Shown here piece by piece: positions 38,901 through 50,434 of a stretch of DNA of 64,000 nucleotides. Position numbers and translations under genes: made by a program. Origin of the DNA: Ciborinia camelliae. Its lineage: Eukaryota; Ascomycota; Leotiomycetes; Helotiales; Sclerotiniaceae. Position 1 is the stretch's first letter; the number at the start of each line of letters is the position of its first letter. Below the pieces are notes generated by a model. It did not search any database and had not been told where the DNA came from. It saw only the letters and a program-made list of their open reading frames with translations. The stretch spans positions 206,505 to 270,504 of the forward strand of contig JANPYM010000005.1 in NCBI GenBank assembly GCA_025890175.1, written 5' to 3'.

Positions 38901-40634
38901 CATTCATTTTACAAAACAAAACTTACAAGCCCTTTTTTTCTTTATTTTAATTTTTCTATCAAATTTAAAATTAATTATATATTTTTTAAATTAATTTAAT
39001 TAATCATAATTTAAATATTTAAAATATTTATAAATAAACTTTACAAATATTTTATTTAAATTTATATTTTTATTATATACAATTAAAACAAATTATTAAA
39101 AAATATATAAATCCTTTAATCTTTTAATAATAAAATATAATTAATCAAATTTTTAATATAATATAAAATTATTTTTAAATATAATTTTATAATTAAAATT
39201 TATAAATAAATTAATAAAAATAAATTAAATAAATTCAAATTTAAATATAAATTATATATTAAATAATATTATTATTTTAATTTTAATTTTTTTAAAAACA
39301 ATATTTTTAATAAAAAAATTATTAATAATTTTTATATTTTTAAAAATTAATTAATATTAAATATATTTCAAATTATTAATTTATTTAATAAAATATTAAA
39401 AAATATTAAAATCAAATATTTATTCAATTAAATTAATCATATATATAACTAAATTAAAATAAATAATATTATTATATTAATTATTAACAAAATTAATTTT
39501 AATATTTTTATTTTTATCTTTATTTTTTTTATTAATAAAACTTTTTTTATTATTTTTAATATTCTTTTAAACTTTTATCAAAATATAATAATTTTTTTAA
39601 TAATATTTTATTTTTAAATAAAAACAATACTAATCTTTAATAATTTTATTAATATTATTTTTAAAATTATTATTACCTTTATTTTAATTATTTTATTTAA
39701 AACTATCATAATTATTACAACCCTAAAATCTATTATATCATTCTTTTTTATTATATTCATATTATAATTCTTAATTATTAATAATATTCATTATTATCAT
39801 TATAATTGGTTTTTTTATTATTATAAAAATAATTATAATATTCTAAAAAAAAAAATTAAAATTAAAAACAAATATTTTAATTTATTATTATTTAAATAAT
39901 TTAAAAATTTTAATTAAAAATTATTAAAAGATTTTTTTATTATTAATAATTCAAATATTAAAAAAAAATTATTATTAAAAATAATAAAATTATTCAAAAA
40001 ACTAATAAAATAATTAAATTTTAAAATTAAATTTAATATAATAAAATTATTTTTTAATTTTTATAATAAATTATAAATATATTAAATTATTGTTTTTTTT
40101 TAATACTTTTTATATACCAATAATATTAAAATTTTAAACAAAAAATATTAAAATTAAATAATATATATTATTAATATTAAAATTTAAAATTAATAAAATA
40201 TAATCATAATATTTTTTATAATTATTAAATAAATTCTTGTTATCCAAAATATTTGATTTTTTTTTAATATCTTTTACAATATTAATAATTTTAATAAAAA
40301 TTAATATTAAAAAAATTAAATCTTTAAATTCGTTTTAATTATAATTTTTAAATATAATTATTTTTTTTTATTTTATAATAATAAAAAAAAGATTAAAAAA
40401 AATTGTATTTATATTTAATATAATTAATTATTAATAAAATACAATTATATAAGCTTTATAATTTATTAAATATATAATATATATATTATATATATAAACT
40501 AAAATTATATATAGAAACTATAAAATAGGTAAAAAATACTGTACAATAGAGAAAGTTAAGCTACTTTAGGTAATAGGGTAGATCTCGGTTATCCATATTA
40601 TAATGAATATAGTATAATGATATGATCTTCAACA
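35917..40634. mobile_element. Full-length RIP-degraded LTR retrotransposon, family A, copy 3
   Basis: 4718 bp with two 171-bp LTRs (35917-36087, 40464-40634) and an exact target duplication CTATT (35912-35916, 40635-40639). The internal sequence is collinear with copy 1. Reading from about 37128, a frame equivalent to 11231-11428 remains open to the same stop despite AT saturation. Confidence 0.85.
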
Positions 40635-40692
40635 CTATTAAAAGTATAACTTTAAGCAGATATATAATAAAAGTATAGAATTAAATTAAAAT

Positions 40693-40727
40693 AGTAGTAG
40701 TAGGATACAGTGTATCCTACTACTACT
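40693..40727. repeat. Perfect inverted repeat, 16-bp arms
   Basis: AGTAGTAGTAGGATAC and GTATCCTACTACTACT are separated by AGT. A GC-rich tail (ACGAGGCGGACGCGGCCGC) follows. The hairpin lies just outside the end of copy 3. Confidence 0.85.
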
Positions 40728-40876
40728 ACCGCTGCCCTGTATACGAGGCGGACGCGGCCGCTAGCCCTTTACAGTATTCTCTCAACTAACAATTTCAAAT
40801 ATTTGCCGTAAATTTGAAGATAAGAATATCATAAAACCAATATAAAAATGGATCTAGAATACTAGTATATAGTAAT

Positions 40877-41042
40877 TGTTGAACGTGTAGTGTGTATATT
40901 GTATATGTAGACTAAAGCTATGTACAAAAGCTGTAAAGTAGATATTATAGAATAGAAAGGAAGTTAAGCTATACTAGTACGTAGGGTAGATCAGGATTCT
41001 TTATACTATAGTGAATGTAGTATAGTGATATGATCTTCAACA
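40877..41042 (+). mobile_element. Family A solo LTR
   Basis: TGTTGAACGTGTAGTGTG to GATCTTCAACA. Flanks GTAAT and ATAAT differ only by a G-to-A change. It keeps canonical ends. Confidence 0.8.
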
Positions 41043-41311
41043 ATAATATACCTTGATTAATGCTACTTGAAGTATTGGAGTTCAAAATGATAGTATTTCG
41101 AGTACTTGCTGTTAAATAAATCATTGTTAATTAATTAAATTGAGTGTTTTTAGTGATTTAAAAAAGTGAGTTTTGAATTATGTCGCTTATTTTCGCTTAT
41201 GATTTTTACCCATTTTTATTCATTTTTATATACCTTTTCTAATATATTTTTAATATTCTTTCTTGTTTAAATAAGAAATCTTAAAGAGATTATATTTATA
41301 TTAAGTAAACT

Positions 41312-41468
41312 TGTTGAAGATCATATCACTACACTGTATTCACTGTAGTAAGGTTCGCCCTGGTCTACCCCGCGTAGTAGCGTAGCTTAGCTTCCTTTCA
41401 TTCTACTGTATCTACTTCACAGTTTCTACATAGTTCTAGTCTACATACAACATACTACACGTTCAACA
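41312..41468 (-). mobile_element. Best-preserved family A solo LTR, exact target duplication AAACT
   Basis: 157 bp from TGTTGAAGATCATATC to CACGTTCAACA, flanked by AAACT at 41307-41311 and 41469-41473. Termini TGTTGA and TCAACA are a perfect six-base inverted pair. GC content is near that of genes. Confidence 0.9.
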
Positions 41469-41620
41469 AAACTAGATAAATAAGAAACGAACACAAGTTG
41501 GCAGAAGCGAGATTAAGCGAGCACTTATTATATAGGTTTCTATAGTTCCTTAATAAAGTGTAACAATTATTATTAGTAGTAGATATATATTTTAACTTTT
41601 AAAGTATTTTCATTTTATCT

Positions 41621-41803
41621 TATTGAACATGTAGTATGTGTGTTGTATGAGTAGACTAAAGCTATATACAGGAACTGTAAAGTAGGTAGAGGGTACTGTA
41701 CAATAGAGGAAGCTAAACTACTTTAGGTAGTGGGGTAGATCTCGGTGATCTTGGTCATTCATACTACTATAGTGAATGTGGTATAGTGATATGATCTTCA
41801 ACA
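41621..41803 (+). mobile_element. Family A solo LTR, 183 bp
   Basis: TATTGAACATGTAGTATGTG to GATCTTCAACA; flanks TATCT and TACCT differ by one C-to-T change. It contains all landmarks, including TAGACTAAAGC, GGAACTGTAAAGTAGG and GTGGGGTAGATC, so it serves as the reference for the long form. Confidence 0.85.
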
Positions 41804-41985
41804 TACCTATTCATTCTATCTTCTCTTTTCGTTCTTTTTTAATTCTTTTTAATTCTTTTAGTATAGTTGTATAACTGTTTAATTATTTGTAGGTGTTGAT
41901 CTTTTATATAGATAGATAAATATGTATATTATTTTGAAAAAAAAAGGATTGATGTTTAGATATTTTCACGCGATTTTAAAACATT

Positions 41986-42169
41986 TATTCAACGTGTAGT
42001 ATGTTGTATTATGTGTGTAGACTAAAACTATGTACAAGAACTGTAAAATAGATAAAGTAGGTACTGTATAATAGAAGAAAGTTAAACTACATTTGGAAAT
42101 GGAATAAACTTCGATAACCTTGATCATTTATATTATAATAAATGTAATATAATAATATGATTTTTAATA
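41986..42169 (+). mobile_element. Family A LTR, mutated
   Basis: TATTCAACGTGTAGTATG to TTTTTAATA. It and the 100 bp after it duplicate 23962-24245. Confidence 0.6.
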
Positions 42170-42282
42170 ATATTAATATTATTTACAATTTTATTATTAA
42201 TTATATTAAAATAATTATAATATAAATTAATATTAAAATTTAAATACAATTTTAAAATTTTGAATAATATATATATTATATT

Positions 42283-42424
42283 TATTGAATATATAATATA
42301 TTGTATATAAACTCAAATTATATAAATTATAAAATAAATAAAAAATATTGTACAACAAAGGAAGCTAAACTATATTAGGAGGTGAAATAGATCTCAATCA
42401 TTATAATGAATATGATCTTCAACA
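42283..42424 (+). mobile_element. Short-form family A solo LTR (142 bp), exact target duplication ATATT
   Basis: TATTGAATATATAATATATTG to GATCTTCAACA with ATATT on both sides (42278-42282, 42425-42429). Confidence 0.75.
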
Positions 42425-42429
42425 ATATT

Positions 42430-43370
42430 AATAATATTAGTAATATTCGAATTGTATTGGGGGATTTAAATCTTTATAATAATCCTCTAGTTTTAAACTT
42501 TATAAATATAATATATATAATTTATAAAAAAAGCTAAGGGTTTATTAATTAAAATAAACTAATATATCTATAATAACGAAATTAATATTTTCAAATAGAG
42601 TTGAGGTTTTAAAAAAAATTTTAACTTGGAATATATTAAACGAATTTTGTATTAGATCAATTAATACTATAAAAATTATTTATTTTTGTACTTTTTCATT
42701 TTGAATATAAATTTTATAAATATAAAAATCAAAATCAAAATCAAAATTTATTTTTATAAATAAAATATCCAAAAGATTTCCAGAAAAAAATAATATTCTT
42801 TTAAATTATTTTATATCAAAATTATATTACTATGATTCGAGTATTATAAAATGGTACTAATACTGTACTAGTATACTCTAAGCTCACTTGGGCCGTTAAG
42901 ATTCAAATTCATAATATAAAAAACTTTTTGTTTTCACAATTCTCCTTCTCTCTTTATATCTGTGTCAAAATATTAATTCATTTAAATTATACAATTCAAC
43001 ATTCTAACCAGCAGGCATAGATTATATTGGTTGTAAAAGCTGTCTTATTCTAATGCTAAAGGCAACGCCATTTATGTATACCTACTATTGTTTCAACAGC
43101 GTTGGCTCCTTTCCATATGCTGTACATGCAGGCTGCATGCAGTGCTTTAGCCAAGATGTAGCTGACGCTATACTAATACTTCTACAAAATAAGCGATCTC
43201 GCTTGTCTCGTAATATTTTAGTATCAATGATAATATCTTGACAAGACGTCATTCGAAGGGCGTAGCCCCATCCTACTATCTTCAATCATTTCTATATCAT
43301 CTCAACATTCGAGTCGGTTTCGAAATCTTTCACGAGCCCTTATAACATTATTTTCATTCGGTATCTCAAT
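42430..43370. other. Transition to gene space and upstream region of the aminopeptidase gene
   Basis: AT content falls toward 42900. Open frames of about 65 codons at 43053-43285 overlap on opposite strands and are unrecognised. The last 300 bp probably hold the promoter and leader of the next gene. Confidence 0.4.
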
Positions 43371-45116
<1,746 letters not shown>

Positions 45117-48100
45117 GTACTTGCGCTTACAATCGGAGCCCTCATTTTCATATCTCTCTTTTTATCCTTCGACGGAAGCCACTCCTTGAGAATTTTGGTA
45201 TTCAACATATCCACTTGTCTAGTTCAGACTGGCAGACCTCTTGTCAGCTCTCGGTCGCTAACTCAAGCATATCTGTGGCCTTTGGAATTCCAGATTAGCT
45301 GAAGCGCAATTGCGTTTTCCCCGATTTTCTTTTTCAATTCTCACCTCGTCACCAATCTTCCTTCTAGCCGAATACCCTCGGTAAAGGGCATTCATTGAAT
45401 TTGCCATTTTCATGAAATTTCATGATTTGGAATAATGTTATCACCACCCCGACCTTTGGGCATGAACTTAAATTTATGTAGTTTCCTTTCTGGACAATTG
45501 ATAAGACTATTGACGCAATATTCCCCACACAATTTTCACATAGAATCATCATCAGTGACTATTTTATCTCATGATGTGATGCTACTATACCTTTGTTTGA
45601 ACACAATCAAGTTCAACACGTCTAGACCCACATTTACCATCGTTGCCATGATGTCTTTGCAGGGTTACATTGCATTTCCCTGCGTAATAAGCAGACAACA
45701 TGCAGTCAGCAGTCAGCAGCCAACATGGCAACATGGCAACATGCAATGAGACCCTCCACACATATCTGTATGAATGCCGACAGAAGTTCTTCTGCTGTGT
45801 GACAAGCGGTTTTTGCACAGTGGTACGGCAATTGATTATGGTAATGGTTACCAACAATTACGACCTCATCATCGATCATCTTTGAGATGCAACCCACGTG
45901 ATTTCCACGTTGTAGAGAGCCGGGCTGGAGTAGCAGTTCACTGAAAGGGTGTAATGGCTGCTTAATTTGCACCTGGTTTACAGATGAAGTTGGAGCTCGG
46001 TAACAATTCTACTATAGTACTGATGCCCTTATTGCTAGTGGAGCTTATTTTTCTCCGGTTTTTCTTCTGCTCTTCCTTACCATTTTTCAGTCACCAACTT
46101 AAAACTTATGCTTAATGCATGGACAGTTTCTGCATTGAGCAAGGATTTTTTAAATCCTGTCGAAATGCCGAACGATGATGATGCAATTGAGATAGCTATT
46201 CAAAAAACTTTCTGGCAAATATACGGAATATTTTACTTTACCTCTCCTTTTCCAGTGTGATGAATCATGAATGAACCTTACTATCGTAGCCACCCATTAC
46301 CTATCTAGACGATCTTCCCCAGATGTCTTCTACGACTATAGTATAACCCCCCACGTCCTTGATATCCTCGCATCGGTGAGGTAATAGTACGTAATTGTGA
46401 ATCCAATTTCCAAATAAACCTTCTTCAATTTTCACATGGTGCTGTCAAGGTACATGATGAGACCGAGAATATATTTGACCGGCATGTGCAAAAAAAGAAA
46501 AAAACGTAAAACTGCAGGAACGAGTAGAATTCATTAGATAACCAACACATTTGTTGTAATGTGGAAGGTGGTTTGCCAATTGGTGGGTCTCAATGTGAAA
46601 ATAAAGTTAAGAGACGTCGTTAAAAAGTAGCGATGTAACGTTGGTGATAAGTTGGTCGCTTAAGTTGGAAGTTGGAAGGTAAGCGCGCAATCTTCAGCCA
46701 TGGGTATGCATAACGATGCTGGAGACTGGAGACTGGAGTAAGCACCCTAAGCAAGGGTTTGCAGCTGCAGCTGCATAATGAGGAGTATGCTCCGCTTCAC
46801 ATTGAAGTTTTTTTTTTGTAGTTTAAGATGGATCGGGATGATTAAATGGAATATCCAATTCGAAACGAGGGGTTTTGATAATCATCATTATCATGATTTG
46901 TTAGCTAATTCGGAATCTCGGCTTCGGTTCTACGCATCCGATAAATTGCCTACTGCTTCGACTAGAGATTTCGGGTAGATTAGATGTAATTATTGATGGA
47001 TTGAGTACAGTACGGCGTAGGGATTGTGAAGTCTGCAATGTTGTTACTGCTCATGCCGGTCATCTTGTTTCCTCGCAACCTATTTGACTACTGTATAGGA
47101 AATTGGCGGTATTTTGATCCGATATACAATCATTTTAAATTGCACATCCGTTTCAATACATTATATCCATTGCTCATTAGATAAAAAAGTGAAGCTGTAG
47201 ATTCATCTAATTCAATTAAAACTAATAAAAGAGTGGAAATACAAAGAACTAAAGAAATTAAAACTAGTATAGGAATTATTCGATATACTTAAAATTTAAA
47301 AGTAGAAATTTTTTTAACCGATCAATATCAATTCAATACTTTGAATTAAGCTATTCACTTTTTACTACATTGAAAATATATAAAATTTATATTGATTGAA
47401 TATAGATGTATATAGTATGTATATAAACTACATATAGTAGAGTAGATGCTATAATATAGAGTGTAGCATATAAGCCAGTATTAGTAGTATAGACTAGTAC
47501 ACGTGATATTGAATATACTACAGCATGTAATATGGTACAGCACGTGTTTTTGCAACAATATTACACTAGTTGACATTTATTTGCAATCACTATATAGTTT
47601 CCATTCTATACTTAATCATTATCATCTTGATGATGGATTAGTTATAAGAAATCAAGAGAATTATTGGTTGTCAAGCAGGTATCCATCTTAATTTTACAAC
47701 TATATCTAAAAGCTAATACACAATTTTGGTCTTAATGAAATTGATTGGAAAGTACAACGGACCTAATTACCCCCAATTCACTCCAAGGTACATACTTACT
47801 TACTTCTTATTCTTCTTCCAGCCAGTCCGGCTTTCTTCTTGAAGTGTGTTGTTTCTCAGGAGCAGACTCAGGAACGACATGGAAAAGATTGAAAGGAATG
47901 AATGCATAAGCGAATTAGGAAAGTATTATTCCAACAGGAGGGTGAATTTTGTACCCGGGTAGGTAGGTAGTATGGTATATCATACGTGCTTAGGACAAGT
48001 GCTGTTTGTGCCCTATACATATGCACGCCAAGACAACGTGCATATGGTGCGGCCCGGTGATAGATATTTCTTCACCGGAAGGAAACCTTAATGTTCTGAC

Positions 48101-48985
48101 TCCGCAAGTCTGCGGCAAGGCTGGGGGCTCGATTTCGGGACCATGGATTCTGGAAGTGGAAAAGGAAAAGGAGTTGACAAGGGCCTCGGACTTTTTCTGG
48201 TTTCCACACTTCGGACTTGAAGCTTGGCGTCGAAGGAAGTGGAAGGAGATATAGACAGGGATGCTATCTATGGGGCAAAAGATGCTCCACTCCGGCATTA
48301 GCATCGCGATATGCATATGTCAAACTCGATATCGTACTACGGTCAAAAAGCAATTGGGGAAGATGACGTGGAAAGTGGTGTGGAGGAGTTACTAAAGGGG
48401 AATGTCACCTTGAGAGTACCTTTTATCCCAGCCTGCCTACTTGCCTCCCTCCTAGCGGGTATTCCTACCTTGAAGGCCTCAGTCATGGTGGGTCTTCATA
48501 CCCTGCTCCCGTTATGACTTCCTAATGGGGCTTTCGGGGTTCTCCCTTGTTTGATAGGATCTACAACATACACGGAATCGATGAAGATTCAATGTGGAGA
48601 GTGGCATGTCTAAATAGCCAATTACTTCAAAGGAAAGGAGCTTGAAACAAGGGACCAAGAAGAGAATTGCCTAGAATCAATCAATCAAAGGAAATGATAC
48701 CGTGAACCGAGCTCCAATTGATTATCACCTAGGTAATTTGTACAGTTGAATAGAAAACCTTATATATACACCTACCGTACCCTGAGGCCGTAAACATCTA
48801 TACAAGAGTTCACTTAATTTACACTTGGAACCCACCAGGTTGATACCAACAGTTCCTCAGGGGCAAGCCTTGCACGAAGCTCAGAAGAATCTTAGTCTAA
48901 CTCTCACCTTCCCTTCCACTTCTTCAGTGATTAATCGACTGAATCTTCACCATCCTCTTATTTGGCACAGTTATTCGTTTTCACG
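45117..48985. other. Long intergenic region, no gene recognised
   Basis: About 3.9 kb. Open frames up to 108 codons exist (for example 45585-45857 and 47990-48316, minus; 48006-48254, plus) but overlap frames on the other strand, lack recognisable motifs and contain repeats such as CAACATGGCAACATGG near 45719. Around 47094-47160 a piece is shared with the downstream flank of secreted-protein member 2. 47390-47530 is AT-rich and resembles a very degraded family A LTR. The last ~200 bp are probably the leader of the next gene. Confidence 0.45.
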
Positions 48986-50434
48986 ATGGGAGAACCAGAA
49001 AAGGCGGTTGAATCGCCAGATGTTCGCAGCTTGGCCGGCTCCAGCGATACTGGCGAAACAGAATCGCAAGGTGCTGGAGATTCTGGAGGTTCAAAAATGA
49101 TGAAAATATCTGTCGATCTCAAGCTTCTGGAAAGTGTTGAGAGACAGTCGACAATACCCATTCTGCGATTTTATCGTTTTATCACCTCCGAATATCGACT
49201 TCTGTTCACACTTGTGTTTTGCCTCAATTTGGGTGGTGTTATAGTATTTCTCTACAACTGGGCGACCACTGGAGCACCAAGCAAAACAGCACCTGCCTTG
49301 TCAACCTCAATCAACCTAGTCGTCGCTATTGTTATTCGCGAAGAGCATGTAGTTAATCTTCTGTACACCATTTTTGCATCCGCGCCAAAAAGTTCCCCGT
49401 TGTGGCTTCGTCGGCGCATGGGAAAAATCTACCACTTGGGAGGTCTTCATTCTGGATGTGCTTCAGCTGCAACATTCTGGTTCATCCTTCTCTCCATTGA
49501 AACTACCTGGAGGGGACCATACCCAACGGAAAAGATCATCCTACTCACCATAATCTACATTCTGGATATACTTCTCATATCGATGATTGTCATGGCTCAT
49601 CCATCAATCCGTGCAACGCTGCACAATGGCTTTGAACTTATCCATCGATTTGCCGGATGGTCAGCTCTCGGATTACTCTGGACGCTCAACGTGCTCACCA
49701 GTGACATCGAGCGATCATCAACTCAAACATTGTCCAAGGCATTATTAGTCAACCCCAACATTTGGCTTCTCGCGGTCGCTACCTGGAGCATCATCATGAC
49801 GTGGCTAAATTGCCGGAAGATCAAAGTACAATCAGAACAACTTTCAACACATGCCTTGCGCATTTACTTCGACTACGTTACCCCATCGCCAGGAACGACT
49901 ATTCGTATATCCAGCAGCCCTCTCTTCGAATGGCATGCATTTGCTACCGTTGCAGACCCAAAACGAGACGGATTCTCCCTCATAATTTCGAATGCAGGTG
50001 ATTGGACCAAAAAATTGATACAAGAGCCCCCAAAAGAGATTTGGGCTCGTCGCACGCCCACATGCGGTGTTTTACGAATCGCCCCCATGTTCCGAAGTAT
50101 CCTGCTCGTGGCCACCGGTTCAGGAATCGCACCCTGTCTACCAGTTATCTTGGCACAGAAAACTCGAATTAATCTCTTTTGGTCAACTCGAGATCCGTTG
50201 ACAACTTATGGTGATGAGATCGGTGGCATTATCAAGGATCTGGGACCAAATGCATACATCCATAACACGACGACAATGGGAAGACCCTCGACACTTCCTC
50301 TTGTGCTTCAGCAATACCGGGATACGGAATCAGAAGCCGTTATCGTGATTTCGAATCCGAAATTGACGATAAAACTCGTACAGGATTTGGAGTATCTCGG
50401 AATCCCGGCCTTTGGCCCCATCTGGGACTCTTAG
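48986..50434 (+). CDS. TmpA-like integral membrane flavoprotein/oxidoreductase
   Basis: One uninterrupted exon of 482 aa starting MGEPEK; an in-frame TTG upstream is not used as a start. After a Ser/Gly-rich cytosolic tail (about 1-70) come membrane segments at roughly 72-92, 105-130, 160-172, 186-204, 222-237 and 258-274. Paired histidines in IYHLGGLH (150, 155) and in LHNGFELIH (213, 220) resemble haem ligands of ferric-reductase-type domains. SPLFEWHAFA (about 311-320) is in the place of the FAD-binding HPF motif, and VATGSGIAPCLP (about 375-386) is the nucleotide-binding glycine motif. This layout is that of TmpA of Aspergillus nidulans, a membrane flavoprotein affecting conidiation. Substrate unknown. 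Neighbours give no operon-like link. Confidence 0.8.
   Translation: MGEPEKAVESPDVRSLAGSSDTGETESQGAGDSGGSKMMKISVDLKLLESVERQSTIPILRFYRFITSEYRLLFTLVFCLNLGGVIVFLYNWATTGAPSKTAPALSTSINLVVAIVIREEHVVNLLYTIFASAPKSSPLWLRRRMGKIYHLGGLHSGCASAATFWFILLSIETTWRGPYPTEKIILLTIIYILDILLISMIVMAHPSIRATLHNGFELIHRFAGWSALGLLWTLNVLTSDIERSSTQTLSKALLVNPNIWLLAVATWSIIMTWLNCRKIKVQSEQLSTHALRIYFDYVTPSPGTTIRISSSPLFEWHAFATVADPKRDGFSLIISNAGDWTKKLIQEPPKEIWARRTPTCGVLRIAPMFRSILLVATGSGIAPCLPVILAQKTRINLFWSTRDPLTTYGDEIGGIIKDLGPNAYIHNTTTMGRPSTLPLVLQQYRDTESEAVIVISNPKLTIKLVQDLEYLGIPAFGPIWDS

Noticed and set aside
1..42900. CRISPR array or bacterial operons
   Set aside because: The direct repeats are LTRs and simple arrays; introns and RIP show the DNA is fungal nuclear.
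47990..48316. 108-codon minus-strand frame with an overlapping 82-codon plus-strand frame
   Set aside because: Neither frame has recognisable motifs or splice partners; probably chance frames in the upstream region of the TmpA-like gene.
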